A DNA stretch of 64,000 nucleotides, taken from assembly GCF_003481825.1 (NCBI RefSeq), contig NZ_QULW01000013.1:49423-113422 (forward strand), written 5' to 3'. This DNA is from Clostridium sp. OM02-18AC. Lineage in GTDB: Bacteria; Bacillota; Clostridia; Lachnospirales; Lachnospiraceae. Positions 33,560 through 41,043 of the stretch are shown here, in pieces. The position numbers and the translations under genes were made by a program. Each line of letters begins with the position of its first letter. The first letter of the stretch is position 1. The notes under the pieces are model-generated. The model made no database searches, was not told the DNA's origin, and was given only the letters and a program-made list of their open reading frames with translations.

Positions 33560-33645
33560 TAATAAGGAAATCGGCAAACCAGATGAAAGTCTGGGACGCA
33601 AAGCTACAGGGCCTTTAAAATGGCAGCCAGTTGCATGAAATGAGG
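33560..33645 (+). ncRNA. c-di-GMP-I (GEMM) riboswitch aptamer
   Basis: The diagnostic GEMM-I core is present: GGCAAACC, the P2 hairpin CCAGA-TGAAAG-TCTGG with its GAAA loop, GGGACGCAAAGC, and GGGCC...GGCAGCCAGTTGC, which closes against GCAA. This class binds cyclic di-GMP. A terminator hairpin follows directly, so ligand probably controls transcription of the binding-protein and hybrid-kinase genes downstream. Whether ligand turns the operon on or off cannot be decided by eye. Confidence 0.9.
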
Positions 33646-33647
33646 TA

Positions 33648-33673
33648 CACTGTCTGTCTGACAGTGCTTTTTT
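33648..33673 (+). terminator. Terminator forming the riboswitch expression platform
   Basis: A perfect 7-bp stem CACTGTC / GACAGTG with a 5-nt loop is followed by CTTTTTT, three bases past the aptamer. Confidence 0.85.
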
Positions 33674-33732
33674 ATGGAGTTATTTCACAGACGTAACAAT
33701 AATGATTTTACCAGGAAAGAAAGAGGTAAAGT

Positions 33733-35577
33733 ATGAAAAAGGCAAAACGTTGTCTGATAACAGTGGTGTCAGGTGTACTTGTAGCAACTGCTGTCTTGTC
33801 TGGATGTGGACAGTCAAAGAAAGAAGTATCTAAAAACGATGATCATCTTACCGTTTATCTGTGGGAAAATCGTTTGATGAAAAATATTGCACCCTATATC
33901 CATGAACAGTTTCCTGATCAGGATATTGAATTTATTATTGGTAACAATGATACCGATTTATACAGTTATTTTAAAGAACATGATGAATTACCGGATATCA
34001 TAACAGTACGTCGATTCTCTGGAACAGATGCACAGGACTTACAGCCTTATCTTATGGATTTTGCTTCTTATGATGTTGTTTCCAAGTACTATTCTTATGC
34101 GGTGCAATATTATAAGAATGAGGAGGATGAAATCCAGTGGCTGCCAATCTGTGGTATTCCGCAGACGATCATTGCCAACAAAACACTGTTTGATCAGTAT
34201 GGCGTAAAGATTCCAGAAAATTATGAGGAATATGTACAGGCCTGTCAGCAGTTTTATGATAATGGCATAAAACCGTATTCCATGGATCTTGGGGAAGACT
34301 GGTCTAATAATGAAATCATCCAGGCGGCGGCAATCGGTGAGTTTACAAGCCTGGATGGTATTGAATGGCGAAACGGTGCAGAGACTGCAGCGGATGAAGT
34401 GAAGTTTGATGATACATTATGGAAACGTATTTTTTCAGAAACCAGTCAGTTTCTTAAGGACTCGCACTTTGGTAAAGAAGATATCAATATTGACATCGAT
34501 ACAGGAACCCAGATGTTTGTCGAGGGAAAATCAGCAATGTTTCATGGACATCCGACGGTTATGCAGCAGCTGCAGAACCAGATGGATGCGGAGCTGATCC
34601 GTATTCCCTACTTTTCACAGACATCGGATGAATCCTATGTATACATGACTCCGTCCTTAAACATTGCATTTAACAAAAATCTGGAAAAAGACCGGGAGAA
34701 ACTGGATACTGCACTGGATGTGCTGGATTGTATGATTTCAGAAGAGGGGCAAAAGCTGATTGCGGATGGAAGCGGCGTCATTTCATTGAATACAGATGTT
34801 CCAACCATGATGCAGGATGTGCCTGGAGTGGAAGAGGAAATTAATAATAATGCTGTTTATATCCGATATTCCGCTCAAAAATCTTTTTATGCAAGTCTTG
34901 AGGCTGTTCACGGATTACTGTCAGGGGAAATGGATGAAACACAGGCTTATGATACTTTTTGCAGTGTAATGAATCGTAAAGCTCCAGAAGAAAAAGCAAC
35001 GGTGAATTTTGAAAATGAATATTCCATTTCGCTGAACGATAGAAATGGCCGTGATGCAGCATCTTCCATTTTAACTACGATCAGAGAAGAAAATGATGCA
35101 CAGCTGGCTCTGGCGCCATATTATTATTTCACTTCTTCTATGTACAAAGGAGAATGCACCAATAGCCGGGTTGGCATGATGACAGCGAAGAGTTCAGATA
35201 CAGCATTATATGTTGCAAAAATCAATGGTAAACAGGTTTATGAACTCGTGAAAAATTATCTCGCCGATGCTGATGAGAATTTTTACATAACCAACAAATA
35301 CGAATTACCAATTGCATCCGGTATGAAAATGATCGTCAATCAAGCGGAAGGTGGATTTTCATTAAAGGACTTGACAGTGAATGATAAGAAAATAGACAAA
35401 GAAAAGGAATACTCGATTCTTCTTACAGACACCACAATGTCTGTTTTGAAAAAAATAAATCCGAAATGTGAGATTGAGCAGCTTAAAGATACAACATTAT
35501 CAAGTGCATGGATCGCAGCAATGTCAAAAGGACAGCAGCCGTCAGCACCGGAAGACTATATAGAGGTTGAACAGTAA
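33733..35577 (+). CDS. Binding lipoprotein with 5'-nucleotidase-like C-terminal domain
   Basis: A lipoprotein of 614 residues with lipobox VLSGC (Cys near 25). An extracellular family-1 binding protein domain (about 35-400) contains HLTVYLWENRLMKNIAPYI, PICGIPQTIIANKTLFDQYG and VEGKSAMFHGHP. The last ~180 residues (RNGRDAASSILTTI...VAKINGKQVYELVKNYL...LTVNDKKIDKEKEYSILLTD) resemble the C-terminal domain of 5'-nucleotidases, without the metallophosphatase domain. No permease or ATPase is nearby, so it probably acts as a ligand receptor for the kinase that follows by 2 nt. It is the first gene after the c-di-GMP riboswitch. Confidence 0.7.
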   Translation: MKKAKRCLITVVSGVLVATAVLSGCGQSKKEVSKNDDHLTVYLWENRLMKNIAPYIHEQFPDQDIEFIIGNNDTDLYSYFKEHDELPDIITVRRFSGTDAQDLQPYLMDFASYDVVSKYYSYAVQYYKNEEDEIQWLPICGIPQTIIANKTLFDQYGVKIPENYEEYVQACQQFYDNGIKPYSMDLGEDWSNNEIIQAAAIGEFTSLDGIEWRNGAETAADEVKFDDTLWKRIFSETSQFLKDSHFGKEDINIDIDTGTQMFVEGKSAMFHGHPTVMQQLQNQMDAELIRIPYFSQTSDESYVYMTPSLNIAFNKNLEKDREKLDTALDVLDCMISEEGQKLIADGSGVISLNTDVPTMMQDVPGVEEEINNNAVYIRYSAQKSFYASLEAVHGLLSGEMDETQAYDTFCSVMNRKAPEEKATVNFENEYSISLNDRNGRDAASSILTTIREENDAQLALAPYYYFTSSMYKGECTNSRVGMMTAKSSDTALYVAKINGKQVYELVKNYLADADENFYITNKYELPIASGMKMIVNQAEGGFSLKDLTVNDKKIDKEKEYSILLTDTTMSVLKKINPKCEIEQLKDTTLSSAWIAAMSKGQQPSAPEDYIEVEQ

Positions 35578-35579
35578 AA

Positions 35580-37889
35580 GTGGAGATAGAACAAACGGTA
35601 AAGAAAAGAAAAAAAATAACAAGGCTGTTGCTTATACTGCTTATGATTCTTTTAAGCTTAGGTTGTATCAAGTATCTTATAAGTAAGTCTAGCAAGTATA
35701 TCAGCGAAAATGGAAAAAGCAGTATGGGAGCTGTTGTTGAACAGATACAACAGACCTATGATCTTCAGGTGAGTGGGTACTACAGCCAGCTGCAGTTGGT
35801 TGAGGAATTTTTACTTCGTGAGAGGAAGCTGTCTCTTGAAACGGATACGAACAAAAGTTTCTTTGAAGCATGGGAAAAAGAATCGGAAAGTACCCTTATA
35901 TTTCTTCGGGAAAATGGTCAGGCAATATCCGCAGGTGGAACAAAAATGCGGATTGATATGCCAAGTAAATTTCTGCTGGACTTAAAGAATGGATACAATA
36001 TTGGAAAACTGGTGCGTCTTGATTATGATCAGAAGAAAAAAGACGGTTATCTGGTTGCGATCCCATGTCAGGAATATACGATCAATGGGGAAACTTATAC
36101 GGCAATTGGAACGGTGTATGATCATTCGAAACTGGATTCCATGTTAAAACTGAAAGGTTATGATGGGAAAGCATATTTGTTCATGCTGGATGATGACGGA
36201 AATATTACGTATACGAACCTGAGTGGTGATAAATATCAGCGTAATTATTCTTTGTTAAAACATTTAAAAGGGGAACAGGCCATTACAGAAGAAGAGGCTG
36301 ATTTGCTCAAAAAGAAGTTTGATAACAGAGAATCCGGAGTTGCACTTTTGGGAAAACAGAACCCCTATTATCTGGGGTATTGCCCGATAGAAAGCAACAA
36401 CACCATTTTGGTATGCATTGTGACAAAGGGAGTTATTGACAATGTGCTGAGGGATTACCAGAAAACGGTGCTGTGTACAACAACACTCATGGCAGGTTTT
36501 ATACTTTTACTTTTTGCTGGATTATTCTACAGTATTTCCAGACTTAGTCTTGCAGATCAAAAAGCAGAATATGAAAAAAGAAAGAATGAACTTCATTTGC
36601 AGACAATGAAGGAAATGGAAGCAGTCAATCAAAAACTGAAAAAGGCAAAGAACGTTGCAACAGAGGCTTTACAGACAGCGGAAAATGCAAATAAGGCGAA
36701 AACAGATTTCCTGTCTAATATGTCACATGATATTCGTACACCTATGAATGCAATCATTGGTATCACGTCTTTGATCAGACATGATGCAGGTAATAAAGCA
36801 AAAGTTATAGAGTATGCAGATAAAATAGATATTTCATCACAGCATCTGTTAGGAATCATTAATGATGTTTTGGATATGAGTAAGATTGAAGCAGGAAAAA
36901 CAGTCTTCAAGTATTCTGACTTTTCTATTCTGGATCTTATGCAGGAACTTGACACTATATTTCATACTCAAATATATGAAAAGCAGCAGACCCTTACAAT
37001 CATAAAAGAAAATATTCAGCATGAGTGGGTGAATGGGGATCAGGTTCACCTGATGCAGATTTTCAGCAACCTGCTTTCCAATGCAGTGAAGTATACCCAG
37101 GAAGGTGGGGAAATTCAGTTCTTTGTAGAAGAATGTGAGACAAAGTCATCTGTCTATGCAAAGTACCGTTTCTTAGTTAGTGATAATGGTATGGGAATGT
37201 CGGCAGATTTCAAGGATACAATTTTTGATGCGTTTACCCGTGCGGAAAGTTCCCTTACAAATAAAATACAGGGAACCGGACTTGGAATGGCGATTACTAA
37301 GAATCTGGTTGAGGCAATGGGAGGTAGCATTGACGTGGACAGTGAATTGGGACAGGGAAGCTGTTTTGAAGTTCTCTTGGATCTGAAAATTGCAGAGGAT
37401 AGAACGGCTGCTCTGGCGGCACAAGAAGAAACAGATGAGCAGGATGGGAATATCCTTCAAGGAATGAGGTTCCTGTGTGCAGAGGATAATGAACTGAATG
37501 CGGAGATCCTGACGGAACTGTTAAAGATTGAAGGTGCGGAATGTATCATCTGTGAAAATGGTGAAGAGATTTTGAAAGCATTTGAACAGTCTGCCCCAGG
37601 TGATTATGACATGATCCTGATGGACATACAGATGCCTGTTATGAATGGTTATGAGGCAACGAAAGCAATCCGCAGAAGCTCCCATGAACTGGCACAGACG
37701 ATTCCGATCATTGCCATGACTGCGAATGCATTTTCAGAAGATATTCAGCATTCCCTTGCGGCTGGCATGAATGCACATGTTTCAAAACCGGTTGAGATGA
37801 AGGTGCTGGAAAAGACGATCAGAAGCATAAAATCTGGTGGGGGGGGGTACCGAACCGCAGGTCACTGTACAGTGACGAATGGAAAGTAA
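35580..37889 (+). CDS. Hybrid sensor histidine kinase
   Basis: A membrane protein of 769 residues. Helix 1 (about 12-32), an extracellular Cache-like sensor, helix 2 (near 300-320), a coiled coil, HisKA with SNMSHDIRTPMNAIIG (His near 383), HATPase_c with SNAVKYT, DNGMGM and GTGLGMAIT, and a receiver with CAEDNELN and MILMDIQMPVMNGYEATKAI (Asp near 682). There is no DNA-binding output, so phosphate must pass to a separate Hpt protein and regulator. A run of nine G (37838-37846) lies ahead of the last residues; frame slippage there would only change the tail. The start is GTG, two bases after the previous stop. Confidence 0.92.
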   Translation: MEIEQTVKKRKKITRLLLILLMILLSLGCIKYLISKSSKYISENGKSSMGAVVEQIQQTYDLQVSGYYSQLQLVEEFLLRERKLSLETDTNKSFFEAWEKESESTLIFLRENGQAISAGGTKMRIDMPSKFLLDLKNGYNIGKLVRLDYDQKKKDGYLVAIPCQEYTINGETYTAIGTVYDHSKLDSMLKLKGYDGKAYLFMLDDDGNITYTNLSGDKYQRNYSLLKHLKGEQAITEEEADLLKKKFDNRESGVALLGKQNPYYLGYCPIESNNTILVCIVTKGVIDNVLRDYQKTVLCTTTLMAGFILLLFAGLFYSISRLSLADQKAEYEKRKNELHLQTMKEMEAVNQKLKKAKNVATEALQTAENANKAKTDFLSNMSHDIRTPMNAIIGITSLIRHDAGNKAKVIEYADKIDISSQHLLGIINDVLDMSKIEAGKTVFKYSDFSILDLMQELDTIFHTQIYEKQQTLTIIKENIQHEWVNGDQVHLMQIFSNLLSNAVKYTQEGGEIQFFVEECETKSSVYAKYRFLVSDNGMGMSADFKDTIFDAFTRAESSLTNKIQGTGLGMAITKNLVEAMGGSIDVDSELGQGSCFEVLLDLKIAEDRTAALAAQEETDEQDGNILQGMRFLCAEDNELNAEILTELLKIEGAECIICENGEEILKAFEQSAPGDYDMILMDIQMPVMNGYEATKAIRRSSHELAQTIPIIAMTANAFSEDIQHSLAAGMNAHVSKPVEMKVLEKTIRSIKSGGGGYRTAGHCTVTNGK
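37861..37876. repeat. Perfect 16-bp palindrome GTCACTGTACAGTGAC
   Basis: This lies in the last codons of the hybrid kinase gene, 58 bp before the next gene. It could be an operator or chance; no T-tract follows. Confidence 0.45.
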
Positions 37890-37934
37890 CCGGATATAGA
37901 AGAATCAAAAAGGATAGTTAGGGATAGACAGAAA

Positions 37935-38750
37935 ATGAAAGGAAAAAGAGTAATTGCAGGCATTCTGCTTGCGGGAATTTTAGCAGTCACCCTGGCAGGG
38001 TGTAAAAACACAGATAACACGAAAGAAGAAACCGAAAAGCCTGTTATTACCCTCGGCAGTGACAACTATCCACCATACAATTATCTGAATGAGGATGGTG
38101 TACCGACGGGAATCGATGTAGAACTGGCTACAGAAGCTTTCAAAAGAATGGGATATCAGGTGGACGTTGTCCAGATCAACTGGGAGAAGAAAAAAGAACT
38201 GGTGGAGAGCGGAGAGATTGACTGTATCATGGGCTGCTTTTCCATGGAAGGGCGTCTTGATGATTACCGCTGGGCGGGACCATACATAGCAAGCCGTCAG
38301 GTGGTTGCTGTAAATGAGAATAGTAATATCTATAAACTGAGTGACCTGGAGGGAAAGAACCTGGCTGTTCAGTCAACAACCAAACCGGAAGGTATCTTTC
38401 TGAATCGGACGGATGAAAGAATCCCAAAACTGGGCAATCTGATCAGCCTGGGACACAGGGAGCTGATCTATACATTTCTGGGAAAAGGATATGTAGATGC
38501 AGTTGCAGCACACGAGGAATCTATTGTTCAGTATATGAAGGATTATGATGCAAGCTTCCGTATTCTGGAAGAGCCTCTGATGATCACCGGAATAGGTGTC
38601 GCTTTTGCAAAAGATGATGACAGAGGAATCTGTGAGCAGATGAGCCAGACACTGGAAGAAATGCGTCAGGATGGCACATCCCTGAAAATCATTGAAAAAT
38701 ATCTGGATGATCCCCAGAAGTATCTGGAGGTGGATGATCGTGGATATTAA
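37935..38750 (+). CDS. Amino-acid-type (SBP_bac_3) binding lipoprotein
   Basis: A lipoprotein of 271 residues: signal MKGKRVIAGILLAGILAVTLAGC-type lipobox LAGC, then a family-3 binding domain starting ITLGSDNYPPYNYLNEDG and containing GIDVELATEAFKRMGY and IDCIMGCFSMEGRLDDYRWAGPY. No transporter partners are present. Its 3' end overlaps the start of the next hybrid kinase, so it is probably that kinase's separate ligand receptor. The two downstream kinases carry the same fold fused in one chain. Confidence 0.88.
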   Translation: MKGKRVIAGILLAGILAVTLAGCKNTDNTKEETEKPVITLGSDNYPPYNYLNEDGVPTGIDVELATEAFKRMGYQVDVVQINWEKKKELVESGEIDCIMGCFSMEGRLDDYRWAGPYIASRQVVAVNENSNIYKLSDLEGKNLAVQSTTKPEGIFLNRTDERIPKLGNLISLGHRELIYTFLGKGYVDAVAAHEESIVQYMKDYDASFRILEEPLMITGIGVAFAKDDDRGICEQMSQTLEEMRQDGTSLKIIEKYLDDPQKYLEVDDRGY

Positions 38751-40899
38751 GAGAAAGAAAAAAGAAAAACGAATCCAGCTGTTCGGCGGTCTGATTGGAG
38801 TCTGTGTGGCTGTAGCCTCTCTGTTTTATTTCTTCCACGCAGAAAAAGCGGAAGCAGAGAAAAGAATGGTGGAGATTGTAAACTATGTGAAAGTGCAGTG
38901 CTCCACCTACACCCATTTTAATGAATCTTCGGAATCAAAAAGCCTCCTCCGTGCCATTGAAAGTGCCAGACAGATGAGTACAAATATTAAAATGGAAATA
39001 GAAAACGGCGGTCAGCTAAGCCGGGATTTCCTGAAGGAAAACCTGCAGACTCTCTGGGTGGATGGTATCATTGTACTGGATGCAGAAGGAAAGACGGACT
39101 GTGAATACAGCACGGATGAATCTCTTGCCAATGAGATTACGGAGTATCTGCAAAAAGAAATTATCATGGATTTTGCCGGATATGAAGAAAGATCTTATTC
39201 GGAACGTTTTATCAGAGAAGACGGGTCACGTATCGACATTGCAGCCTGTGCCAGAAAAGATGCACCGGGTATCGTTGCTGTTTATTATTATACATCTCCA
39301 GAATTTGTCAGAAACTACACATTGACGATACAGGGGCTTTTAAACGGCTATAGTGTCCAGAAGGATGGAACGATTATTGTTGCAGATGATGGAACAGTTG
39401 TTGCCAGCAATGATGAGAGTATGTTAGGGCAGAATACAGCCGGCAACGAGGTCGTTCAGGCAATGAAAAAGCATACAGACAGTCAGCACATTTATCATTT
39501 CAAGAATGAAGGAACCGGATGTTATGGAATCATGCTGAAGCAGCGGGATTATTATATCTATGCGTATCTTCCGGATACGGAAGTGTTTCATAACCTTCCA
39601 TTAAGTGTAGCAGGTGTTATTCTTCTTTATTTTCTGATATTCAGTATATTTTTGTTCTGGGGTCACAGAACCAATCAGGCACATCAGAAACAGGAGCAGG
39701 AAAAAGATGAAAAATATAAAGCAGAACTTCTGACAGTAGCAAAAAAGGCAGAAGCCGCCAATGAGGCAAAAACAGAGTTTCTTCAGCGGATGAGCCATGA
39801 TATCAGGACTCCGATTAATGGAATCTACGGTTTGATCAATATGGCAGACCATTATGCAGATGATATGGAGAAGCAGAAGGAATACAGAACAAAGGTTAAA
39901 GCGGCATCCAATCTGTTGCTGGAACTGGTAAATGATGTTCTGGACATGAGTAAGCTGGAGTCGGGTGAAGTTGTTCTGGAAGAGAGTCCATTTAATCTGA
40001 GCAAAATCTCTGAGGAAGTGCTTGTTGTAATTGAACAGATTGCTGCAGAACAGAATATCCGGATTGTATGGGAGAAAAAAGAAATCATACACCGTGATCT
40101 TATTGGAAGTCCGGGGTATGTAAAACGTGTGATAATGAATATCCTGTCCAATGCAGTGAAATATAACAGAGAAAATGGACATATTTATCTTAGCTGCATG
40201 GAAATCCCATCCGAACAGCCAGGAATGACGACAATGGAATTTATCTGCCGGGATACAGGAATCGGAATGACTGAGGAGTTCCAGAAACATATTTTTGAAC
40301 CATTTGCACAGGAATATACGGGAAGCCGCACAAAGTTTGTCGGAACCGGACTGGGAATGGCCATTGCAAGGAAGCTGGTCGAGAAAATGGGTGGAACCAT
40401 TACTTTTGAAAGTGAAAAAGGCGTAGGGACAACATTTGTGATCCGGGTCCCATTTAAAATAGATCCGGATGCGGATAAACGTGAAGAACAGAAGGATGTA
40501 TCCGAAAAATCTATAAAGGGATTGCATATTCTTCTGGCGGAAGATAATGAGCTGAATATGGAAATCGCTGAATTTATGCTTCAGAATGAGGGTGCGGACG
40601 TGATTAAAGCGTGGAATGGGCAGGAAGCGGTTGAGCTGTTCAGAAAAAGTGAACCTGGTGAATTTGATGTCATTCTTATGGACATTATGATGCCGGTAAT
40701 GAATGGTTATGAAGCTACAAAGATGATCAGGTCTCTGGACAGAGAGGATGCAAAGGAGGTACCGATCATTGCAATGACAGCAAATGCGTTCACGGAGGAC
40801 AGAATAAGAGCAAAAGCAGCAGGGATGGATGAACATGTTGCTAAGCCAGTTGATGTGGAATTACTGATAAAAGTAATTCATAAATTGGTGAATGATTGA
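38740..40899 (+). CDS. Hybrid sensor histidine kinase
   Basis: A membrane protein of 719 residues (GTG 38740, nine bases after GGAGG; ATG 38734 is possible). Helix 1 (about 10-30), a double Cache-like extracellular sensor, helix 2 (about 288-308), coiled coil, HisKA with QRMSHDIRTPINGIYG (His near 352), HATPase_c with SNAVKYN, DTGIGM and GTGLGMAIA, and a receiver with LAEDNELN and VILMDIMMPVMNGYEATKMI (Asp near 648). It overlaps the binding-lipoprotein gene by 11 bases. Output requires an external phosphotransfer protein. Confidence 0.92.
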   Translation: MDIKRKKKEKRIQLFGGLIGVCVAVASLFYFFHAEKAEAEKRMVEIVNYVKVQCSTYTHFNESSESKSLLRAIESARQMSTNIKMEIENGGQLSRDFLKENLQTLWVDGIIVLDAEGKTDCEYSTDESLANEITEYLQKEIIMDFAGYEERSYSERFIREDGSRIDIAACARKDAPGIVAVYYYTSPEFVRNYTLTIQGLLNGYSVQKDGTIIVADDGTVVASNDESMLGQNTAGNEVVQAMKKHTDSQHIYHFKNEGTGCYGIMLKQRDYYIYAYLPDTEVFHNLPLSVAGVILLYFLIFSIFLFWGHRTNQAHQKQEQEKDEKYKAELLTVAKKAEAANEAKTEFLQRMSHDIRTPINGIYGLINMADHYADDMEKQKEYRTKVKAASNLLLELVNDVLDMSKLESGEVVLEESPFNLSKISEEVLVVIEQIAAEQNIRIVWEKKEIIHRDLIGSPGYVKRVIMNILSNAVKYNRENGHIYLSCMEIPSEQPGMTTMEFICRDTGIGMTEEFQKHIFEPFAQEYTGSRTKFVGTGLGMAIARKLVEKMGGTITFESEKGVGTTFVIRVPFKIDPDADKREEQKDVSEKSIKGLHILLAEDNELNMEIAEFMLQNEGADVIKAWNGQEAVELFRKSEPGEFDVILMDIMMPVMNGYEATKMIRSLDREDAKEVPIIAMTANAFTEDRIRAKAAGMDEHVAKPVDVELLIKVIHKLVND

Positions 40900-40930
40900 T
40901 AGAGCAGTGTCAAATAAGCGGTGAAATATA

Positions 40931-40983
40931 GACAGGATAACTAAAATATGACATGGATACATTGGAATCATTGGATATTTTGA
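40931..40983 (+). pseudogene. Leader and start relic resembling the hpt remnant at 46815
   Basis: A 23-nt leader (40931-40953) with one mismatch to 46815-46837 precedes ATGACA, then an 11-codon frame that stops. It looks like the upstream part of a lost duplicate of the Hpt gene. Confidence 0.4.
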
Positions 40984-41043
40984 CACTGTAAAATAGAAAA
41001 ATGCAAAATTAGAGTAATTACAATGCCACGTAAAGGGATAAAA

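Noticed and set aside
33560..33675. Other riboswitch classes (for example purine or T-box) for the structured leader
   Set aside because: The GGCAAACC / GGGACGCAAAGC core is specific for c-di-GMP-I and no T-box or purine core is present.
39601..40836. 411-codon minus-strand frame opposite a hybrid kinase
   Set aside because: The plus strand holds HisKA, HATPase and receiver motifs throughout; the antisense translation has no recognisable domain.
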